Source: an uncultured Amylibacter sp. (GTDB lineage Bacteria; Pseudomonadota; Alphaproteobacteria; Rhodobacterales; Rhodobacteraceae). Taken from it: 11,765 nt of DNA. Below are positions 1 to 7,413 of this stretch, piece after piece. Location: contig CALLAV010000315.1 of NCBI GenBank assembly GCA_938001995.1, positions 1 to 11,765 of the forward strand. Direction: 5' to 3'. How positions within the stretch are numbered: the stretch's first letter is position 1; every line of letters starts with the position of its first letter. The position numbers and the translations under genes are program-made. The notes below the pieces were generated by a model. The model saw nothing but the letters and a program-made list of their open reading frames with translations. It did not search any database and was not told the origin of the DNA.

Positions 1-26
1 CAAATCGCGTTTTGTGATAGCTGCGT

Positions 27-605
27 TCACGGGGTGTGATTGACGCCAAGCACGCGCCACGCGCTGCCCATGTGTTCGATTTGCGTTACGGACAGATTAT
101 CGATTTTGAACGCAAGCGCGGATTTTGCTGGCATGTTTGAAGCCCGTTGAACTTGGGTCAATATAGCGCCAAAATGGGCGACGATGATGATGTTTTTGTC
201 GGTGTGTGTTTCAACCAAGCGGTCAATACCACGGTTCACACGGGCGGCAGCAGTGTCCCAGCTTTCGCCATTTGGCGGGGCGTGTGGACCGGGATCAGAC
301 CAATAATTCATCGACAGTTCCGGGTCGGTCTTGGCCACGTCGGCGAAGGTGCGATCTTCCCAGTCACCGAAATGTAATTCGCGCAGGTCTGGGTCGTGTG
401 GCAGGCGTGTGCGGGTGTCTTGGATCGCATCGGCGGTGGCGACGCAACGGATCAGTGGAGAGGAAATGATCACTGCGTCTTGGGGCAGATGCGCGTCCAA
501 GCGGGCAATTTGATCTGTGTCGGACAAATCCGCTGGCGCATCCGTCCATCCGATCAGGCCGTCGCGGTGCGTGGGGCCGTGACGGACCATCCACAGGCGG
601 GTCAT
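27..605 (-). CDS. histidine phosphatase family protein, candidate alpha-ribazole phosphatase
   Basis: This 192-residue protein of the phosphoglycerate-mutase-like histidine phosphatase superfamily hydrolyses phosphomonoesters through a phosphohistidine intermediate. The signature VRHGPT near the N-terminus places the nucleophile at His9. The second arginine sits in SSPLIR (Arg53), the acid in LRELHFGDWE (Glu76), and the second histidine in VAHFGAI (His144), so all four core catalytic residues are present. There is no signal peptide, so it should be cytoplasmic. The ATG overlaps the stop of the upstream cobU-like gene by 4 nt (ATGA), which indicates translational coupling. Pairing with cobU makes the CobC role (removing phosphate from alpha-ribazole phosphate or adenosylcobalamin phosphate) the best guess. 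The family is functionally broad, however, and the substrate cannot be read from the sequence. Family assignment is secure; the CobC role is an inference from context. Confidence 0.88.
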   Translation of the reverse strand: MTRLWMVRHGPTHRDGLIGWTDAPADLSDTDQIARLDAHLPQDAVIISSPLIRCVATADAIQDTRTRLPHDPDLRELHFGDWEDRTFADVAKTDPELSMNYWSDPGPHAPPNGESWDTAAARVNRGIDRLVETHTDKNIIIVAHFGAILTQVQRASNMPAKSALAFKIDNLSVTQIEHMGSAWRVLGVNHTP

Positions 606-1138
606 GATGACCCCTCGGGCAATGCGCCCTTTAGGACTTGGGGTAATCCTGCGATCACCATAACGGCCAAATCTGCCTCCGCCGCCATTTGTGCGTTCAG
701 TCGACCTTGCAAGCGTTGGAACCTGCGTCCTAATGACGTTTCTGGGATCACGCTGTGACCAACCTCGTTTGAAACGGCGATAACAGGGGTATTTCGGGTT
801 TGGATTGCAGAAAAAAGTGCCTGTGCCGCCTTGTCGCAGTCATGATCGGCCAACATCAAGTTTGTGAGCCATAATGTAAGGCAATCGATAAGGACAATGT
901 TGTCTTTTGGCTGCGCTTCTAGGGCCTCTGGAAGGTCAATTGGAACCTCGGTTGTAGCCCAATTTTGTCCTCTATCCTGTTGATGTAATTTAATTTTCTC
1001 ACGCATGTCATCATCGAATGCTTGGGCCGTCGCCAAATAACTTCGAGGCAGTCCCGTTTGGATCACCAGTTTTTCAGCAAAACTGGATTTTCCAGACGCA
1101 GCACCGCCAAGGATAAGAGATAGTTTCGGATGTTGCAC
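602..1138 (-). CDS. cobU: bifunctional adenosylcobinamide kinase / adenosylcobinamide-phosphate guanylyltransferase
   Basis: This cytoplasmic enzyme of cobalamin nucleotide-loop assembly phosphorylates adenosylcobinamide and then transfers GMP to make adenosylcobinamide-GDP. It is called CobP in organisms with the aerobic pathway. The 178 residues match the usual family length. Visible motifs are the P-loop GGAASGKS (11-18), the YLATA segment followed by the conserved H..DR with His52 at the position of the guanylylated histidine of Salmonella CobU, VLIDCLTLWL (82-90), VSNEVG (122-127), and the C-terminal RLNAQMAAEAD...AGLPQVLKG block. The start is GTG; an in-frame stop lies two codons upstream, so no earlier start exists, and no Met lies in the conserved N-terminus. 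It overlaps the downstream phosphatase gene by 4 nt. The leader is too short to hold a typical cobalamin riboswitch and none is visible. Confidence 0.95.
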   Translation of the reverse strand: MQHPKLSLILGGAASGKSSFAEKLVIQTGLPRSYLATAQAFDDDMREKIKLHQQDRGQNWATTEVPIDLPEALEAQPKDNIVLIDCLTLWLTNLMLADHDCDKAAQALFSAIQTRNTPVIAVSNEVGHSVIPETSLGRRFQRLQGRLNAQMAAEADLAVMVIAGLPQVLKGALPEGSS

Positions 1139-1156
1139 GATTTATGCACCCCAATG

Positions 1157-1186
1157 TGAACCAAATTGCCTGCTCATCCGTAGTAT
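1157..1186 (+). promoter_or_regulatory. candidate ECF sigma (RpoE-ChrR type) promoter of rpoH2
   Basis: TGAACC at 1157-1162 is followed after exactly 18 nt by TAGTAT at 1181-1186. The RpoE of Rhodobacter sphaeroides recognises a -35 close to TGATCC with a TA-starting -10 at about this spacing, and its targets include rpoHII. The match here has one mismatch in the -35. The predicted transcript start lies about 45-50 nt before the rpoH2 ATG. The motif is short, so chance occurrence is possible; the consensus is recalled, not computed. Confidence 0.4.
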
Positions 1187-1187
1187 A
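1182..1187 (-). promoter_or_regulatory. candidate -10 element for the cobU operon
   Basis: On the minus strand this reads TATACT, one base from the sigma-70 -10 consensus, and it would place a transcript start about 35-40 nt before the GTG of cobU. No good TTGACA-like -35 lies at the matching distance upstream. It overlaps the -10 of the candidate plus-strand rpoH2 promoter, so the two directions could compete. The call is weak and rests on motif resemblance only. Confidence 0.28.
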
Positions 1188-1227
1188 TTGTGAACAGAGC
1201 TTAAAGAAGTCTCTGCATTTTTAGATT

Positions 1228-1232
1228 GGGAG
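1228..1232 (+). promoter_or_regulatory. ribosome binding site deciding the rpoH2 start
   Basis: GGGAG lies 7 nt before the ATG at 1240. It is a good Shine-Dalgarno at normal spacing, so it supports 1240 over the internal in-frame ATG at 1285. Confidence 0.7.
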
Positions 1233-1239
1233 TTGACCT

Positions 1240-2127
1240 ATGCCACTTGACGACATTCCTTCTCATGACTTTCGCCGCACTGCGATGTCTGCCGAATTGC
1301 TGGACGCAGAAACGGAAACAATGCTTGCAAAAGCATGGCGCGATGACCGCGACGAGAAAGCGCTTCACCGCCTGATTAACGCTTACATGCGGTTGGCGAT
1401 TTCCATGGCGTCCAAATTTAAACGCTATGGTGCGAACACAAACGATCTGATCCAAGAAGCAGGCGTCGGCCTGATGAAGGCGGCTGAAAAGTTTGACCCA
1501 GATCGTGGTGTTCGATTTTCGACTTACGCGCAGTGGTGGATCAAAGCAGCGATCCAAGACTACGTGATGCGCAACTGGTCTATGGTCCGCACGGGGTCCA
1601 CCAGCAGCCAAAAGGCGTTGTTCTTTAACCTCAAGCGGGTTCAGGCCACGCTGGAACGCGAAGCGACCGCGCAGGGCGAAGAGTTGGACGGGCATCAGCT
1701 GTCCGAAATGATTGCGCAAGAAATCGGCGTGCCTTTGCGGGACGTGGAAATGATGCGCGGGCGTTTGTCGGGTTCCGATTTTTCGCTGAACGCACAGCAA
1801 TCTGCCGAAGACGAAGGTCGTGAATGGCAGGATGCTTTGGCTGATGACAGCCCGCAGGCTGCCGAAGTTGTGGAACGCAACCATGACCTTGGCCAACTGC
1901 GCAACTGGCTGAACGAGGCCATGGAAGGGCTGAGCGATCGCGAGCGGTATATTCTGTCCCAACGTTTGTTGATTGAAGACACGCGCACGCTTGGATCTAT
2001 TGGCGAAGAGCTGGGCTTGTCCAAAGAACGTATCCGTCAGGTAGAGGCTGCGGCACTTGGCAAGTTGAAAAAGTTGCTTGAGAAGAACACGGGCAAATCA
2101 GCAGAGATCATGTCTGCTTTGCAATAG
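1240..2127 (+). CDS. rpoH2: RNA polymerase sigma factor RpoH, RpoHII subgroup
   Basis: This alternative sigma-70-family factor of the sigma-32 branch directs core RNA polymerase to stress promoters; the protein has 295 residues. Region 2 spans about residues 46-115, with DLIQEAGVGLMKA, FSTYAQWWIKAAIQDYV and RNW. An RpoH-box-like segment, SQKALFFNLKR (123-133), marks it as a sigma-32-type factor. Region 4 (about 224-280) carries the helix-turn-helix TLGSIGEELGLSKERIRQVEAAAL. The RFSTYA...RNWSMVR and TSSQKALFFNL wording resembles RpoHII more than RpoHI of Rhodobacter. In that genus RpoHII serves the singlet-oxygen/oxidative response under RpoE control. The gene is monocistronic: divergent from cobU on the left and closed by a strong terminator on the right. 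The RpoHII subgroup is inferred from remembered family patterns. Confidence 0.93.
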   Translation: MPLDDIPSHDFRRTAMSAELLDAETETMLAKAWRDDRDEKALHRLINAYMRLAISMASKFKRYGANTNDLIQEAGVGLMKAAEKFDPDRGVRFSTYAQWWIKAAIQDYVMRNWSMVRTGSTSSQKALFFNLKRVQATLEREATAQGEELDGHQLSEMIAQEIGVPLRDVEMMRGRLSGSDFSLNAQQSAEDEGREWQDALADDSPQAAEVVERNHDLGQLRNWLNEAMEGLSDRERYILSQRLLIEDTRTLGSIGEELGLSKERIRQVEAAALGKLKKLLEKNTGKSAEIMSALQ

Positions 2128-2155
2128 ACCTTTCAGGTATTTAGCGAACATTGAA

Positions 2156-2195
2156 AAAGGGCGGCGCGCATTTTTGTGAGCCGCCCTTTGCTTTG
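2156..2195 (+). terminator. intrinsic terminator after rpoH2
   Basis: A perfect 10-bp stem, AAAGGGCGGC (2156-2165) with GCCGCCCTTT (2180-2189), encloses a 14-nt loop and is followed by the T-rich GCTTT. It starts 28 nt after the rpoH2 stop and separates this gene from the coaBC operon. The A-rich left flank (2154-2158) gives a T-run on the opposite strand as well, so it could act in both directions. Confidence 0.85.
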
Positions 2196-2229
2196 GGGGC
2201 TGAAGGTGATTAAGTCTGTCGCGTGAAGT

Positions 2230-2233
2230 GGAG
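2230..2233 (+). promoter_or_regulatory. ribosome binding site deciding the coaBC start
   Basis: GGAG lies 6 nt before the ATG at 2240. The alternative in-frame GTG at 2228 overlaps this site and has no comparable site of its own, so 2240 is preferred. Confidence 0.7.
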
Positions 2234-2239
2234 AATACG

Positions 2240-3439
2240 ATGCTGAACGGACGCAGAGTTTTGTTGATTATTGGTGGTGGGATTGCGGCGTATAAAAGCC
2301 TCGATCTGATCCGCCGTTTGCAGGATCGAGGGGCCAAGGTTGTGCCCGTTATGACCCGCGCAGCGGAGGAGTTTGTGACGCCATTGTCGGTGGCGGCGCT
2401 GTCTGGTTCCAAAGTCTATCGCGAGCTTTTCGATCTGACGGATGAGGCAGAGATGGGCCACATTCAACTGTCCCGCGCGGCCGATCTGGTTGTTGTCGCC
2501 CCCGCAACGGCAGATTTGATGGCAAAGATGAGCCACGGGGTTGCAGGTGACCTAGCAAGCACCTTGTTAATGGCGACGGATAAACGCGTGTTGATTGCGC
2601 CAGCGATGAATGTGCGCATGTGGGAACATGCGGCAACCCAGCGCAATTTGGAAACGCTGACGGGCGATGGTGTTTTGGTTGTGGGGCCTGACAGTGGCAA
2701 CATGGCGTGCGGAGAATACGGACCAGGACGAATGGCCGAAGTGCCCGAGATTGTCGCTGCTGCAGAAGATGCGCTGCTGAACGGGCCGCTTAAAGGCAAA
2801 CATGTGCTGGTAACAAGCGGACCGACACATGAACCGATTGATCCTGTGCGCTATATCGCGAACCGTTCGAGCGGCGCACAGGGGGCCGCGATTGCACAGG
2901 CGCTGGTCGGTTTGGGTGCGCGAGTGACATTTGTGTCTGGCCCCGCGTCTGCGCCTATGCCTGAAGGTGTGGATTTGGTGCGCGTAGAAACGGCCGCCGA
3001 GATGCTATTGGCGGTGGAGCGCGGTTTGCCTGCTGATGCAGCTGTTTTCGCGGCCGCAGTGGCAGATTGGCGCGTTGAAGGCGCGTCAAACAGTAAGATT
3101 AAGAAGACAGCGAAAGGCGGTTTGCCGACGCTTGAATTTGCGGAAAATCCAGACATTTTGGCGACTGTGTCGCAGATGAAGGCAGGACGGCCCGAATTGG
3201 TGGTCGGCTTTGCTGCCGAGACAGATCACGTGATCGACCACGCAACAGCCAAGCGACTGCGCAAAGGCTGTGATTGGATCGTTGCCAATGATGTCTCGCC
3301 TGAGACGGGGATTATGGGTGGATCTGAAAATGACGTGACGTTGATCCACAAAGACGGATCCGAGGATTGGCCGCGCATGGGCAAACAGGCGGTTGCGGAT
3401 CGGCTTGCGGCCAAGATTGCAGAGGTGATCGGTGGCTGA
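2240..3439 (+). CDS. coaBC: phosphopantothenoylcysteine decarboxylase / phosphopantothenate-cysteine ligase
   Basis: This bifunctional cytoplasmic enzyme of coenzyme A synthesis has a CoaB domain that joins cysteine to 4'-phosphopantothenate using CTP. The FMN-dependent CoaC domain decarboxylates the product to 4'-phosphopantetheine. CoaC fills roughly residues 1-180: GGGIAAYKS, His74 in [14 protein letters not shown] (121-124), and the substrate-flap cysteine in [10 protein letters not shown] (Cys157). CoaB begins near residue 187 with [24 protein letters not shown], then AAVADWR and the conserved lysines of SKIKK (286-289). All key residues are present, and the 399-residue length is normal. 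It opens a tightly packed operon and overlaps dut by 8 nt; coaBC next to dut is a common bacterial arrangement. A weak promoter candidate (TTGCTT at 2188, 17 nt, TAAGTC at 2211) overlaps the preceding terminator. Confidence 0.97.
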   Translation: MLNGRRVLLIIGGGIAAYKSLDLIRRLQDRGAKVVPVMTRAAEEFVTPLSVAALSGSKVYRELFDLTDEAEMGHIQLSRAADLVVVAPATADLMAKMSHGVAGDLASTLLMATDKRVLIAPAMNVRMWEHAATQRNLETLTGDGVLVVGPDSGNMACGEYGPGRMAEVPEIVAAAEDALLNGPLKGKHVLVTSGPTHEPIDPVRYIANRSSGAQGAAIAQALVGLGARVTFVSGPASAPMPEGVDLVRVETAAEMLLAVERGLPADAAVFAAAVADWRVEGASNSKIKKTAKGGLPTLEFAENPDILATVSQMKAGRPELVVGFAAETDHVIDHATAKRLRKGCDWIVANDVSPETGIMGGSENDVTLIHKDGSEDWPRMGKQAVADRLAAKIAEVIGG

Positions 3440-3893
3440 TCTGGCGGTGAAGGTGATGTATGTGGCAGGCGCGGATACGGAAATTCCGCTGCCAAGTTAC
3501 GAAACAGAAGGCGCAGCGGGTATGGACCTGCGGGCGAACTTTGCAGACCGCGGGGCGATGGTTATCACACCAAACACGCGCGCTTTGATCCCTACGGGAC
3601 TGTCGATGGAAATCCCCAAAGGGTTCGAAGCGCAAGTGCGGCCTCGATCTGGCTTGGCTTTAAAGCACGGCATTACCTTGGTGAATGCGCCAGGTACAAT
3701 CGACAGTGATTATCGTGGACCCCTTGGGGTGATTATGATCAATCACGGTGACGAAGATTTCAAGATTGCCCATGGGGATCGCATTGCTCAGATCGTCTTT
3801 GCCCCCGTGATGCAAGTCGGATGGGATTTGAACCACCCGCTGTCCGAAACAGAACGTGGTGAAGGGGGCTTCGGCTCCACAGGGCACGGCTGA
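3432..3893 (+). CDS. dut: dUTP diphosphatase (dUTPase)
   Basis: This homotrimeric-type dUTPase hydrolyses dUTP to dUMP and pyrophosphate, keeping uracil out of DNA and feeding dTMP synthesis. All five family motifs are present in 153 residues: I AAGMDLRA (28-35), II PRSGLA (71-76), [15 protein letters not shown] with catalytic Asp91, [10 protein letters not shown] (115-122), and [11 protein letters not shown] (142-151), the glycine-rich tail that closes over a neighbouring active site. The start is GTG, lying inside the last codons of coaBC (8-nt overlap), so translation is probably coupled. The stop shares its last base with the start of the next gene. Confidence 0.97.
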   Translation: MADLAVKVMYVAGADTEIPLPSYETEGAAGMDLRANFADRGAMVITPNTRALIPTGLSMEIPKGFEAQVRPRSGLALKHGITLVNAPGTIDSDYRGPLGVIMINHGDEDFKIAHGDRIAQIVFAPVMQVGWDLNHPLSETERGEGGFGSTGHG

Positions 3894-4930
3894 TGTTTCT
3901 GACAGTTGTTTTGATTGCGGGTGCTGCTTTTGCGGTGCGCAAGATGGGTGGATCCCATGTGGCGCAAGGGGCGATTGTTGCCTTGGGATTGTTGTTTGTG
4001 ATCATGGTGCAACTGACTCTGCCTGCTGGTAATCCGTTGCGGGATGCGACGGGCGGATCCATCGTCAACTGGGTGATTTTGATCGGAATCGGTATGATCG
4101 TTTGGGCCTATTTCTCGATCATAGGCTATCTTAAGACGCGCACGGGTGGCGTGGTCGATCACGTTGAAAAGACGGACAAAATGTCGGAGGCAGAGCTGGA
4201 ACGCTATGCCCGTCATATCGTATTACGAGAAGTTGGAGGTCAGGGACAAAACAAACTGCGCAAAGCCCGTGTTCTAGTGGTTGGTGCAGGTGGTCTGGGT
4301 TCGCCTGTTTTACAATATCTGGCGGCGGCTGGCGTTGGGACAATCGGAGTGATTGATGACGACGAAGTTGCGGTGTCGAACTTGCAACGGCAGGTTTTGT
4401 TTGATGAAAATGACGTAGGAACCGCCAAAGTTTTTGCGGCGCAAACCAAGTTGAAAGCGTTGAACCCTTTTGTTGAAGTGCTGCCGTACAATCGCAAATT
4501 CACAGCAGAAATCGGCACAGATTTGGCGGCTGATTTCGATTTGGTCTTGGATGGGACAGACACATTTACTACCCGTGCTGTGGTCAACAAAGCCTGCGTT
4601 GCGGCGGGTAGACCGTTGATTTCTGGTGCTATTGGCCAGTGGGAAGGGCAGGTGACTGTGTTTGACCCTGCAAAGGGCGATCCGTGTTATGCCTGCCTGT
4701 TTCCGAACGAGCCTGCGGATGGGTTGGCACCCAGCTGTGCCGAGGCTGGCGTGGTTGGGGCGTTGCCCGGGATCATCGGCAGCATGATGGCGTCCGAGGC
4801 GATCAAGGAAATCGTCGGCGCAGGGCAATCCTTGCGGGGTGAAATGCTGATCTTCGATGCGCTTTACGGCGAAAGCCGCAAGATTAAGATTGAGCGGCGC
4901 AACGATTGCGATGTGTGTGGGAGTGTCTGA
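3893..4930 (+). CDS. membrane-anchored MoeB/ThiF-family (E1-like) adenylyltransferase
   Basis: This is an E1-like enzyme; MoeB and ThiF adenylate the C-terminal glycine of small sulfur-carrier proteins (MoaD, ThiS) before sulfur transfer. The 345 residues hold two parts. Residues 1-80 contain three hydrophobic stretches (about 1-15, 24-43, 58-80) that look like membrane segments. From about residue 97 the MoeB-like domain runs to the end: YARHIVLREVGGQGQ, nucleotide-binding GAGGLGSP (131-138), DDD (155-157), NLQRQ (163-167), LDGTD with Asp220, APSCAEAG (Cys282), and zinc-binding pairs CYAC (265/268) and CDVC (339/342). All core residues are kept, so activity is expected. It starts in a TGATG overlap with dut and ends in another with the MOSC gene. 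An internal ATG at 4181 could yield a soluble form, but the reading frame is continuous. The MoaD-versus-ThiS partner is unresolved. Confidence 0.9.
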   Translation: MFLTVVLIAGAAFAVRKMGGSHVAQGAIVALGLLFVIMVQLTLPAGNPLRDATGGSIVNWVILIGIGMIVWAYFSIIGYLKTRTGGVVDHVEKTDKMSEAELERYARHIVLREVGGQGQNKLRKARVLVVGAGGLGSPVLQYLAAAGVGTIGVIDDDEVAVSNLQRQVLFDENDVGTAKVFAAQTKLKALNPFVEVLPYNRKFTAEIGTDLAADFDLVLDGTDTFTTRAVVNKACVAAGRPLISGAIGQWEGQVTVFDPAKGDPCYACLFPNEPADGLAPSCAEAGVVGALPGIIGSMMASEAIKEIVGAGQSLRGEMLIFDALYGESRKIKIERRNDCDVCGSV

Positions 4931-5475
4931 TGGGACAAGCAACGACGGCAGAATGTGAAGCGGCTTTGGCGGATATTTTGGCCGCACCAAAGGAAGCCAC
5001 AATTGAGGTTTTGTGTCACCGCGCGGACTACGGGGAGCGGGATTTTCGCGATAGTTTGAACCTAACTGTCGCCGCAGGGATCGAGGACGAACGTTGGACC
5101 AAGAAACCCTGGCTCAAGCTCGCGGATGGGTCACCCGATCCGCGCATTCAGGTGTCGATCCTTCAAAGGCGCGTGCTGGATTTGTGCTGGCGGGACCGCG
5201 AAAATGTAGTGTTTCCAGGCGACACGATGATTGTGGATATGGACCTGAGCCATGCGAACCTGCCCGTAGGAACACGGTTACAGGCGGGCACGGCGGTGCT
5301 GGAGGTATCGGACAAATTCAATGATGCCTGCGCGAAATGGAAGGTACGGCATGGGCGTGAAAGTTATGACTGGATCAATCGGACAGAGCATCAAACACAC
5401 CGTCTGCGCGGGGTCTTGTGTAAGATTGTGCAGGATGGAACGGTGCATTTGGGTGATGTTTTACGAAAGGTGTGA
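4930..5475 (+). CDS. MOSC domain-containing protein
   Basis: MOSC domains are beta-barrel modules related to the C-terminus of molybdenum cofactor sulfurases. They are thought to carry sulfur or bind molybdenum cofactor through a conserved cysteine. The 181 residues fit one stand-alone domain. The family pattern is visible as GIEDERW, then [32 protein letters not shown] (about 95-126), NDACAKW with the candidate sulfur-carrying Cys134, and [19 protein letters not shown] near the end. The ATG at 4930 lies in a TGATG overlap with the MoeB-like gene, which favours it over the longer frame opening at 4906 inside that gene. Being directly coupled to an E1-like sulfur-activation enzyme suggests a joint role in cofactor sulfur chemistry. 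No signal peptide is seen, and no substrate can be named. Confidence 0.83.
   Translation: MGQATTAECEAALADILAAPKEATIEVLCHRADYGERDFRDSLNLTVAAGIEDERWTKKPWLKLADGSPDPRIQVSILQRRVLDLCWRDRENVVFPGDTMIVDMDLSHANLPVGTRLQAGTAVLEVSDKFNDACAKWKVRHGRESYDWINRTEHQTHRLRGVLCKIVQDGTVHLGDVLRKV
5465..5470 (+). promoter_or_regulatory. ribosome binding site deciding the mvaA start
   Basis: GAAAGG lies 7 nt before the ATG at 5478. The in-frame GTG at 5472 sits only 1 nt from this site and overlaps the MOSC stop codon, so the ATG is preferred. Confidence 0.65.
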
Positions 5476-5477
5476 GC

Positions 5478-6749
5478 ATGACGGAAAGCTCTGAAATAAA
5501 AGGGTTTCGCAATCTATCGCCAGATGCGCGGCGCGAAACAGTCGTGGCTAAAACAGGTCTGACGCAAGAAGACGGTGCGGTGCTGTCTGGGCGCGACATC
5601 CTGCCGATGGAATTGGCCAATGGAATGATCGAAAACGTCATTGGAAAGTTCGAAATCCCAATGGGCGTGGCAACAAACTTTCGCGTGAACGGCAAAGATT
5701 ACCTTGTTCCGATGGCGGTGGAAGAGCCTTCTGTGGTGGCCGCGGCGAGCTACATGGCAAAGCTGGCGCGGGTGGCTGGTGGTTTTACGGCGGACGCAGA
5801 TGATCCAATCATGCGCGCGCAGATTCAGGTGCTGCACGTAGCAGATGTGGAGGCGGCGAAAGACGCAATTCTTGCGGACAAAGCAGCGCTGATAGAGTTG
5901 GCGAATTCCAAAGATGCGGTGCTGATTTCGCTCGGTGGTGGGTGCAAGGACATTGAGGTTCATACCTTTGCAGATAGCCCTGTGGGGCCGATGGTGGTGG
6001 CGCATTTGTTGGTCGATGTGCGTGATGCGATGGGTGCGAATACGGTGAACACGATGGCCGAACTGCTGGCCCCGCGCGTCGCGGCATTGGCGGGTGGGCA
6101 AAGCCGCCTGCGGATTTTGTCGAACCTTGCAGACAGGCGTTTGGTACGCGCGCGCGTGGAGGTTTCGACGCAGACGCTCAGCACAGAAACGCTCGATGGG
6201 GCAGAAGTTGCGCAAGGGATCGTTGAGGCCTGTGCGCTGGCATTGGTCGATCCATACCGCGCGGCGACGCACAACAAGGGGATCATGAATGGCATTGATC
6301 CTGTGGTGGTTGCGACGGGCAATGATTGGCGTGCAATCGAGGCGGGCGCCCATGCATTTGCCGCAATTTCAGGGCGATATACGGCGCTCACGAACTGGGA
6401 AATTGGTGCTGAAAATCAACTGGTTGGGACGATTGAATTGCCCATGGCGCTCGGGTTGGTTGGTGGGGCAACCAAGACGCATCCAGCAGCGCAAGCCGCA
6501 TTAAAAGTGCTGAATGTGAAGAGCGCGAGCGAGTTGGCGATGGTGGTTGCTGCCGTCGGTCTGGCACAGAATATGGCGGCGTTGCGGGCACTGGCGACCG
6601 AAGGCATTCAGAAGGGGCACATGGCATTGCACGCACGTAACATTGCGATTGTGGCTGGGGCCGAAGGTGCGGATATCGAACGGGTTGCAGCGGCGATTGT
6701 TGAAGAAGGCGATGTGAGTGTGGACGCGGCCAAGCGGTTACTTGGTTAG
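5478..6749 (+). CDS. mvaA: class II (degradative-type) hydroxymethylglutaryl-CoA reductase
   Basis: This enzyme interconverts HMG-CoA and mevalonate plus CoA. The 423 residues are close to the 428 of the Pseudomonas mevalonii enzyme. The catalytic set falls at the same numbers as in that protein: Glu83 in [11 protein letters not shown], Lys267 in THNKGIMNG, Asp283 in GND, and His381 in [10 protein letters not shown]. Other landmarks are [17 protein letters not shown] (52-68), [10 protein letters not shown] (153-162) and [10 protein letters not shown] (183-192). Asp146, the residue tied to NADH preference in P. mevalonii, is also present if the alignment has no gap, as the flanking numbers suggest. 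It is the last gene of the coaBC operon, 2 nt after the MOSC stop. No mevalonate kinase or HMG-CoA lyase lies in the window, so whether it makes or consumes mevalonate cannot be decided. Its end overlaps the convergent DUF2306 gene by 4 nt. Confidence 0.96.
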   Translation: MTESSEIKGFRNLSPDARRETVVAKTGLTQEDGAVLSGRDILPMELANGMIENVIGKFEIPMGVATNFRVNGKDYLVPMAVEEPSVVAAASYMAKLARVAGGFTADADDPIMRAQIQVLHVADVEAAKDAILADKAALIELANSKDAVLISLGGGCKDIEVHTFADSPVGPMVVAHLLVDVRDAMGANTVNTMAELLAPRVAALAGGQSRLRILSNLADRRLVRARVEVSTQTLSTETLDGAEVAQGIVEACALALVDPYRAATHNKGIMNGIDPVVVATGNDWRAIEAGAHAFAAISGRYTALTNWEIGAENQLVGTIELPMALGLVGGATKTHPAAQAALKVLNVKSASELAMVVAAVGLAQNMAALRALATEGIQKGHMALHARNIAIVAGAEGADIERVAAAIVEEGDVSVDAAKRLLG

Positions 6750-7408
6750 CGGTTTCTCGTCCACATTGTTCCGTCACGGCGCGTGTAATACGCCTCGATT
6801 ATGATCAGGTAGGGCAGGAAAAACGCCCAGTTTTGGAACTGGTCAAACCAGCCGTCAAAGGTAGACGTATGCCCCGTTCGCCCGACCGTTGCGAACCAGA
6901 GGCCATAGTGGACGCGGTAGATCCATGATCCGATGATGAGGAAGAAAAACCGCATGGCCCAACGGTTGTGACGCGTGAAATTTTGTGCGTGCGCAAAGCG
7001 GATGGTTTGGAAAGCCGCAAGAAGCAACAAAGCCCCGTAAACCGCAAACGCGAGGTCCATGGCAAGGCCGCCAATTGTTCCGCGCAGTATGATGTACCCG
7101 AACCCACCAAGAGCAGTTGGAACGGCGAGAGCAACGAGGATGCGGCCCACCAAACGGTGTAACTTCGGTCTATTGGTGCGGAGCCATGCGGAGATTTGCA
7201 GAGGCGCAAGCAGCGTAATCGCAGCGCCAAACAACATGTGTAAAAAGATGCTGAAATTTGTAAGCGGTGCGTTTGGTGTAAACACCCGCGACGTTTCTGC
7301 AGCGCGGCCAAGACCACGTACGCCAAGTTGCGACGCGTGATAGACAAAGGGCAGCGTCAGTAGGATTAGAACGGCGATGCCGATGGACGCGAGCGTGGTG
7401 CGGGACAC
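6746..7408 (-). CDS. DUF2306 family integral membrane protein
   Basis: This 220-residue multi-pass inner-membrane protein has unknown biochemical function. About six hydrophobic segments are visible, roughly at 7-24, 52-72, 85-108, 116-136, 151-170 and 190-207. Histidines recur at the segment edges in the pattern typical of DUF2306: FLHMLFGAA (His57), KLHRLVGR (His84) and RHNRWAMRF (His147). They could bind a metal or haem, but that is speculation. The start is GTG, 5 nt after the stop of the hydroxyacid dehydrogenase, with no clear Shine-Dalgarno, so translation probably relies on coupling. The TAA stop overlaps the mvaA stop on the other strand, leaving no room for a terminator between the two genes. 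Confidence 0.8.
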   Translation of the reverse strand: MSRTTLASIGIAVLILLTLPFVYHASQLGVRGLGRAAETSRVFTPNAPLTNFSIFLHMLFGAAITLLAPLQISAWLRTNRPKLHRLVGRILVALAVPTALGGFGYIILRGTIGGLAMDLAFAVYGALLLLAAFQTIRFAHAQNFTRHNRWAMRFFFLIIGSWIYRVHYGLWFATVGRTGHTSTFDGWFDQFQNWAFFLPYLIIIEAYYTRRDGTMWTRNR

Positions 7409-7413
7409 AGGCG

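Noticed and set aside
1139..1239. Cobalamin riboswitch before cobU
   Set aside because: The gap is about 100 nt and shows no B12-box-like sequence, which is too little for the usual structure.
1201..1962. Long minus-strand open frame (253 codons) opposite rpoH2
   Set aside because: It lies entirely antisense to a clear sigma factor gene, its translation is rich in His, Phe, Arg and Cys with no family pattern, and it is a shadow of rpoH2 codon use.
4310..5002. Minus-strand open frame (230 codons) across moeB-like and MOSC genes
   Set aside because: It spans the junction of two well-supported plus-strand genes and shows no recognisable protein pattern.
5514..6353. Long minus-strand open frame (279 codons) opposite mvaA
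   Set aside because: It is antisense to a complete HMG-CoA reductase gene, its composition is dominated by His, Arg and Cys, and it has no domain or start site support.
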